From contig JALHMM010000067.1 of the NCBI GenBank assembly GCA_022844045.1, positions 1 through 36,516 on the forward strand: 36,516 nucleotides of DNA. The letters run 5' to 3'. The notes beneath the pieces were generated by a model that was not told the origin of the DNA, made no database searches, and saw nothing but the letters and a program-made list of their open reading frames with translations. Shown in pieces: positions 32,208 through 36,516 of the stretch. The position numbers were made by a program, and so were the translations under genes. The stretch is from Reyranellaceae bacterium. Lineage in GTDB: Bacteria > Pseudomonadota > Alphaproteobacteria > Reyranellales > Reyranellaceae. Each line of letters begins with the position of its first letter. The stretch's first letter is position 1.

Positions 32208-32753
32208 ATGCCCCGTCTGTTCGTCGGCCTGCCGATTCCCGACGACGTCGCCGATCAGTTGAGCGCGTTGCAGGGCGGCGTGCCCGACGCCAACTGGGTG
32301 CCGTCGGAGAACTTCCACATCACGCTCGCCTTCATCGGCGAGGTCGATGGCGGCATGACCACCGATATCGACGAGGCGCTGGCGACCATCGACGGGCCGA
32401 TCCTCGACATCGAGCTGGCCGGCGTCGATCACTTCGTCGACGGCCATCAGCCCAAGGCGCTCTACGCCGGCGTCGTGCGGGAGGAGCGTCTGATCCGCCT
32501 GCGCGAGAAGGTCGTGCGGGCCCTGCGTGGCGAAGGCGTGAAGCTCGAGCGCCGCAAGTTCCGCCCGCACGTCACCCTGGCGCACTTTAGCCGCCGCGCC
32601 GAGATCGGCCACCACATGGCGCAGTTCGTCGCCTCCCACAGCCTGTTCCGCGCCGGGCCGTTCGAGGTCGAGAGCTTCCGGCTCTATTCGAGCACCTTGC
32701 GGCCGGAGGGCTCGGTCTACGAGGTCGAGGCGGAGTACCCGTTGGGATACTGA
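32208..32753 (+). CDS. thpR: RNA 2',3'-cyclic phosphodiesterase (2'-5' RNA ligase family)
   Basis: A 181-residue 2H phosphoesterase. The two catalytic H-x-T-x motifs are H37 in ENFHITLAFIGEV and H121 in FRPHVTLAHFSRR. The N-terminus PRLFVGLPIPDDVADQLSAL and the C-terminal FRLYSSTLRPEGSVYEVEAE agree with ThpR. The enzyme opens 2',3'-cyclic phosphate ends of RNA and can reversibly ligate 2'-5' bonds in vitro. It follows the aspartoacylase-like gene closely. Its last 37 bases overlap the 3' end of the convergent ketosamine kinase gene. Confidence 0.93.
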   Translation: MPRLFVGLPIPDDVADQLSALQGGVPDANWVPSENFHITLAFIGEVDGGMTTDIDEALATIDGPILDIELAGVDHFVDGHQPKALYAGVVREERLIRLREKVVRALRGEGVKLERRKFRPHVTLAHFSRRAEIGHHMAQFVASHSLFRAGPFEVESFRLYSSTLRPEGSVYEVEAEYPLGY

Positions 32754-33586
32754 CGCTCGAAGCGCGCGACGATGGCCTCGACTTGCGACTCATACGGCCC
32801 GCCGAACAGGGCGGCATGCACCAGCAGCGGATAGAGCTGGTAGAGCGCGCGCCTGGTCTCGTGGAAGCCTGATGGCGGCGGGGCGATCTCGAAATAATGT
32901 CGCAAAAAACAGGGTGGGAACCCGCCGAAGAGCTGGGTGAAGGCCAGCTCGATCTCGGGGTGGCCATAGGCGATCGCCGGGTCGATCAGCGCCACGGCGC
33001 GGCCGCCACGGCAGAGCACGTTGCCGATCCACAGATCGCCATGCAGCAGCGCCGGCTGGGGCGGCTCATGCAGCCAGTCGCGCAGCCGCTCGCCCAGCCG
33101 CCACAGGCGCTCGTTCAGCTCAGGCGAGATGTGGCCACGCCGCATCGCGAGCCACGACGCGACGTCGAGGCGCTTCCAGCGGAAGAAGTCGATCCAGCTG
33201 GCGAAGCGCTCGTTGATCTGCGGCAGGCGCCCGATCATCACGTCGTAGCCGTGGCCATACTCCCTGGCGCTGTTGGCATGCAGCGCGGCGAGCGTCTCGG
33301 CCAGCGCGCGGCCGCCTTCGTCGGACAGACCGGCGCTGTCGGTCTCGACGTAGTCCATGACCACGAGCCGGTCGTCGCCATAGTGAACCCGCGGCACGGG
33401 CGCGCCCGCCGCGGCGAGGTCCGCCAGCATGCGGCTTTCGCTGGCGAGATGCGATGGTGCCGCCTTGGCGATCAGGATCTCGCGGCCGACGTCGAGGCGC
33501 CAGACCGTGCCGGCGACGCGGCTGATGCGGTCGGGCCTGCGGCCCAGCGCGGCCTCGATGCGATCGGCGAGGCCGTCCGCGTTCAC
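32717..33586 (-). CDS. Fructosamine/ketosamine-3-kinase family protein
   Basis: A 289-residue aminoglycoside-phosphotransferase-fold kinase of the fructosamine-3-kinase family, which phosphorylates ketosamines on glycated proteins or small amines so that they fall apart. Features are the substrate and lysine region REILIAKAAPSHLASESRML, the catalytic loop PALLHGDLWIGNVLCRGGRA, the metal motif VALIDPAIAYGHPEIELAFT and RFASWIDFFRWKRLDVASWL. The GTG at 33586 overlaps the TGA of the LMW phosphatase (GTGA), so the two are coupled. Bacterial homologues tend to prefer ribulosamines and erythrulosamines. Its 3' end overlaps thpR. Confidence 0.92.
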   Translation of the reverse strand: MNADGLADRIEAALGRRPDRISRVAGTVWRLDVGREILIAKAAPSHLASESRMLADLAAAGAPVPRVHYGDDRLVVMDYVETDSAGLSDEGGRALAETLAALHANSAREYGHGYDVMIGRLPQINERFASWIDFFRWKRLDVASWLAMRRGHISPELNERLWRLGERLRDWLHEPPQPALLHGDLWIGNVLCRGGRAVALIDPAIAYGHPEIELAFTQLFGGFPPCFLRHYFEIAPPPSGFHETRRALYQLYPLLVHAALFGGPYESQVEAIVARFERQYPNGYSASTS

Positions 33587-34062
33587 GCCGTCAGCGAGGT
33601 GCTGCGCAATTGCTCGAACAGGGCGGCGCAGCCGGCCTCGATCAGGTCGAGCGCGCGCTCATAGTCGGCCGCCTGGCCCATCCAGGGATCGGCGACCTCG
33701 CGCAGGCCCAGATGCGGGGCGGTGTCGAGGAACAGGCGTGGCTTGCCGGTCAGGCCCTTGGGCGCAAGGCGGCGCAAGGCGGCGAGGTGCGTGCGGTCCA
33801 TGCCCAGCACGTGGTCGAAGGTGACGATGTCCTCGGTGGTGACCGGTCGTGCCCGCAGGTCGGACAGATCGTAGCCGCGGCGCTTGGCGATGGCGACCGC
33901 CGGGCCGCTCGGCGGCTCGCCGGCATGGCCGTTATAGGTGCCGGCCGATTCGACGCGGAAGGCGCCGCCCACGCCCTCGCGCTCGACCATGGCGCGGAAA
34001 ACGCCCTCCGCCGTGGGCGAGCGGCAGATATTGCCGGTACAGACGAACAGCACGCTGATCAT
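33583..34062 (-). CDS. Low-molecular-weight protein-tyrosine-phosphatase family enzyme
   Basis: A 159-residue LMW-PTP. The P-loop C-x5-R is C8 to R14 in VLFVCTGNICRSPTAEG; the general acid lies in EVADPWMGQAADYERAL. GGAGA precedes the ATG at 34062. The gene is the first of a two-gene operon with the ketosamine kinase, overlapping it by four bases. Given that LMW-PTPs of this type have been shown to act on ribulosamine-5-phosphate, a role in preparing phosphorylated Amadori products for the kinase is more attractive than tyrosine signalling, but both remain possible. It diverges from the sirtuin gene with a 103-bp gap. Confidence 0.93.
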   Translation of the reverse strand: MISVLFVCTGNICRSPTAEGVFRAMVEREGVGGAFRVESAGTYNGHAGEPPSGPAVAIAKRRGYDLSDLRARPVTTEDIVTFDHVLGMDRTHLAALRRLAPKGLTGKPRLFLDTAPHLGLREVADPWMGQAADYERALDLIEAGCAALFEQLRSTSLTA

Positions 34063-34165
34063 GTCGTCTCCACGCTTCCGCAGGGCGGGCAGGTACCGTA
34101 CACCCGCTCTGGCGGACCGGGTATGGTTGTCGCTCTCCCGAGTCAAGCGCGACGAGTGAAGCGCG

Positions 34166-34903
34166 ATGCAGCAGGTATTCGGCCATCCCCCGATCGTCAT
34201 CCTGACCGGCGCCGGAATCTCCAAGGAATCCGGCATCGACACGTTCCGGGACGCCGATGGTCTATGGAGCCGGGTGAACCTCGAGGAGGTCGCCACCATC
34301 GAGGCCTGGCACCGCGACCCGGCCAAGGTGCTGGACTTCCACAATGCCGGCCGCGCCTTCTTCGCCGGCCGCAACATCACGCCCAACGCCGCCCATCGCG
34401 CCCTGGCCCGCCTCGAGCAGCAATGGCCGGCCGAGGTTCTGGTGGTGACCCAGAACATCGACCTGCTGCATGAGGGCGCCGGCTCGAAGAACGTCCTGCA
34501 CATGCACGGCCAGGCCGGCAAGCTGCGCTGCATGGCCTGCGAGATCATCACCGACTCCGACGCCGAGCTGTCGGTGAAGACGGTGTGCGTTGCCTGCGGC
34601 GCCGTGGGCCAGACCCGACCGCATGTCGTATGGTTCGGCGAGATGCCGCTCTCCATGGACGAGATCATGACCGCGCTCGATGCCTGTGGTTTGTTTATCT
34701 CCATCGGCACATCAGGGGCGGTCTATCCCGCCGCCGGTTTCGTGCAGCATGTCCGTCGCAAGCGGCGCGCGCGCACCGTCGAGCTCAACATGGAGCGCTC
34801 CGACGGCTACCAGATGTTCCATGACGGGATCTACGGTCCGGCCACGGACGTGGTGCCGGCCTTTGTCGACAGACTGCTGAGTGGAGGGTTATCCCATGCC
34901 TGA
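34166..34903 (+). CDS. cobB: NAD-dependent protein deacylase of the Sir2 family (CobB-like)
   Basis: A 245-residue class III-like sirtuin. NAD-binding blocks are ILTGAGISKESGIDTFRDAD, then TQNIDLLHE; the catalytic histidine is H114 in HMHGQAGKLRC. The zinc ribbon cysteines are C122, C125, C141 and C144. RPHVVWFGEMPL, SIGTSGAVYPAAGF and VELNMERSD agree with CobB. At the place of the Y-x-x-R pair that selects acidic acyl groups in class III enzymes I read H59-N-A-G62 (VLDFHNAGRAFF), so acyl preference may differ. Its end overlaps the start of the acyl-CoA dehydrogenase gene by eight bases. Confidence 0.93.
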   Translation: MQQVFGHPPIVILTGAGISKESGIDTFRDADGLWSRVNLEEVATIEAWHRDPAKVLDFHNAGRAFFAGRNITPNAAHRALARLEQQWPAEVLVVTQNIDLLHEGAGSKNVLHMHGQAGKLRCMACEIITDSDAELSVKTVCVACGAVGQTRPHVVWFGEMPLSMDEIMTALDACGLFISIGTSGAVYPAAGFVQHVRRKRRARTVELNMERSDGYQMFHDGIYGPATDVVPAFVDRLLSGGLSHA

Positions 34904-36516
34904 CGACAGCGCCCGCTGGCGGCTCGAGACCGCCAAGCCCTTCGGCGCGCGCCACATCGCGCCCGATTGCCGGGGTCAGAATTTCTATCGCCTCGACTCC
35001 GGCTTCCGCGACCTGCTCTCGCTGTACATGGACGAGGACTGGCGCGCGCGTATCGAGCCGCATTTCGACCGCATGGGCGGGATCGCCGGCGGCGAGCTGG
35101 ACGAACTGGCCGACGTCGCCGACAAGCATGGCCCCGTTCTGCATCCGCGCGACCGCTTCGGCCGCGACGAGGAGTGGATCGAATACCACCCTAGCTATCG
35201 CGCCATGGAGAAGATCGCCTTCGGCGATTTCGGCATGCACGCCATGAGCCATCGCGCCGGCGTGCTGGGCATGCCCGAATCCGCGCCGCCGTTGGTGAAG
35301 TACGGCTTCACCTACCTCTTTGTGCAGGGCGAGTTCGGGCTGATGTGCCCGATCAGCGTTTCGGACACCTCGAACTTCGTCATCAAGAAGTATGGTTCCG
35401 CCGCGCTGAAGGCCAAGCTGCTCGACCGCCTGCTGTCGACCGACTTCGCCACGATGCTCAAGGGCACGCAGTTCATGACAGAGAAAGCCGGCGGCTCGGA
35501 CGTCGGCGCGCTGGAGACCGAGGCCGAGCCGCTGGGCATGGGTGCCGACGGCGTCGAGCGCTGGAAGCTCCACGGCGACAAGTGGTTCTGCAGCCACGCC
35601 GATGCCGATGTCGCGGTGATGCTGGCGCGGCCACGCGGTGCGGCGGCGGGCACGAAGGGGTTGGGCCTGTTCGCCCTGCCGCGCCATCTCGAGGATGGCT
35701 CGCGCAACGCCTACCGGATCGTGCGCCTGAAGGACAAGTTGGGGACGCGCTCGATGGCCTCTGGCGAGATCGTGCTCGAGGGCGCCACGGCCTACCTGAT
35801 CGGCGACGCACGCCACGGCTTCAAGCAGATGATGGAGCAGGTGAACCTGTCGCGCCTGTCGCACGGCGTGCGCGCCGCTTCGATGATGCGCCGCTGCCTG
35901 AACGAGGCGCTGATGGTGGCACGCCATCGCCGCGCCTTCGGCAGCACCATCGACGCCTTCCCGCTGATGCGCCGGCAGCTGATGAAGATCATGCTACCGA
36001 CCGAGCAGGCGCTCTCCATGGCGATGTGGTCGGCCGCCACCATGGGCCGCGCCGACAAGGGCGATCGCGGCGCCGCCGATCTGCTGCGCATCCTCACGCC
36101 GGTCTTCAAGTACCGGGCGTGCCGCGACAACATTCGCGTCGCCAGCCACGCGCTCGAGGTGCGCGGCGGCGTCGGCTACATCGAGGAGTGGGTCAATGCC
36201 CGCCTCGTGCGCGACGCGCAGATCGGCACGATCTGGGAAGGCACCAGCAGCATCAACGCGCTCGACGTGGTCGGCCGCGCCGTCGGCAAGTCCAACGGCC
36301 ATCGCGTGATGCAGGACGCGCTCGCCGACATGCTGGGCAAGGCGTCCGACCTGCCCGGCCAGTTCCGCGGCCAGCTCAACGCCGCCATCGGCCGCGCCGC
36401 CGATTTCGCCGAGCGCGTCGCCGCCGATCCCGACCTGGAGAACCGCAGTCGTATTGCGGCGGGCGGGCTCTATCACGCCGCCACGGCGGCGCTGCTGGCG
36501 GCCGAAGGCGCGGCGC
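34896..36516 (+). CDS. Acyl-CoA dehydrogenase family protein, 3' truncated by window
   Basis: An FAD-dependent acyl-CoA dehydrogenase open to the last base of the window (540 codons visible). The large C-terminal extension beyond the usual 380 residues places it near the AidB / long FadE-type group (about 550-600 aa). Blocks visible are KGTQFMTEKAGGSDVGALET (FAD/substrate region), KLHGDKWFCSHADADVAVML, GLFALPRHLEDG, KDKLGTRSMASGEIVLEGA, EVRGGVGYIEEWVNARLVRD and IGTIWEGTSSINALDVVGRA, the last carrying the usual catalytic-loop glutamate. GGAGGG (34882-34887) precedes the ATG. It overlaps the sirtuin gene by eight bases, so both are coupled. The acyl substrate is unknown. Confidence 0.92.
   Translation, partial: MPDDSARWRLETAKPFGARHIAPDCRGQNFYRLDSGFRDLLSLYMDEDWRARIEPHFDRMGGIAGGELDELADVADKHGPVLHPRDRFGRDEEWIEYHPSYRAMEKIAFGDFGMHAMSHRAGVLGMPESAPPLVKYGFTYLFVQGEFGLMCPISVSDTSNFVIKKYGSAALKAKLLDRLLSTDFATMLKGTQFMTEKAGGSDVGALETEAEPLGMGADGVERWKLHGDKWFCSHADADVAVMLARPRGAAAGTKGLGLFALPRHLEDGSRNAYRIVRLKDKLGTRSMASGEIVLEGATAYLIGDARHGFKQMMEQVNLSRLSHGVRAASMMRRCLNEALMVARHRRAFGSTIDAFPLMRRQLMKIMLPTEQALSMAMWSAATMGRADKGDRGAADLLRILTPVFKYRACRDNIRVASHALEVRGGVGYIEEWVNARLVRDAQIGTIWEGTSSINALDVVGRAVGKSNGHRVMQDALADMLGKASDLPGQFRGQLNAAIGRAADFAERVAADPDLENRSRIAAGGLYHAATAALLAAEGAA

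Overview
The window comes from a GC-rich alphaproteobacterium. The support is a MucR/Ros regulator, the Alph_Pro_TM/TauE pair, a perfect EcfG-type (general stress sigma factor) promoter, and two housekeeping blocks with a familiar alphaproteobacterial order: ubiB-coaBC-dut, and trpS/uspA/nifU/tsaB/rimI/fur/plsC/miaB/phoH/ybeY. The style suggests a Rhodospirillales/Reyranella-like or Hyphomicrobiales-like genome, but I cannot name the genus from sequence alone. Nearly all of it is ordinary chromosome. I see no prophage, CRISPR array, tRNA, rRNA or defence island.

Layout. Positions 1-5570 (+ strand) hold the end of ubiB, a TfdA-like dioxygenase, coaBC, dut, and a cysteine-poor Rrf2 regulator translationally coupled to an aldo/keto reductase. 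Positions 5571-5880 hold a composite palindromic repeat interrupted by a 141-bp MITE-like element with 17-bp inverted ends and a 9-bp target duplication. Positions 5881-15783 are mostly on the minus strand: ybeY, phoH, miaB, an olsA/plsC-olsB acyltransferase pair, fur, mucR, rimI, tsaB, bax and nifU. A TusA-like gene and a VanX-type dipeptidase sit there on the plus strand. Between nifU and uspA is an AT-rich island (about 33% GC) with DnaA-box-like sites. Positions 16054-18257 are uspA, an Alph_Pro_TM protein and a TauE/SafE permease. Positions 18415-23068 are accessory: an exported hypothetical protein, DUF3237, a higBA toxin-antitoxin pair with a palindromic operator candidate, an OmpA-like lipobox-free protein, a sugar-acid dehydratase and a GNAT. 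Positions 23291-27716 hold a DUF2333 membrane protein, two tandem HSL-type esterases and an MFS transporter, separated by copies of the palindromic repeat. Positions 27748-29868 hold a GAF/HisKA_2 histidine kinase and a single-domain response regulator, separated by a decayed IS1-like transposase fragment; the regulator has its own EcfG-type promoter. Positions 30009 to the end hold trpS, an aspartoacylase-like hydrolase, thpR, a fructosamine-kinase/LMW-phosphatase pair, a sirtuin and an acyl-CoA dehydrogenase that runs off the window.

How the genes work together. Functional groups include tRNA and ribosome maturation (miaB, ybeY, tsaB, rimI, trpS), cofactor and nucleotide metabolism (coaBC, dut, ubiB, nifU), membrane lipid synthesis (olsB/olsA) and stress signalling (kinase, EcfG-driven regulator, uspA). 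A likely protein-repair group combines ketosamine kinase, phosphatase and deacylase. The best candidates for something new are the origin-like AT island, the MITE inside a palindromic repeat with its cluster of GANTC sites, the EcfG-driven regulator split from its kinase by an IS scar, and a class III sirtuin that lacks its usual Y-x-x-R signature.
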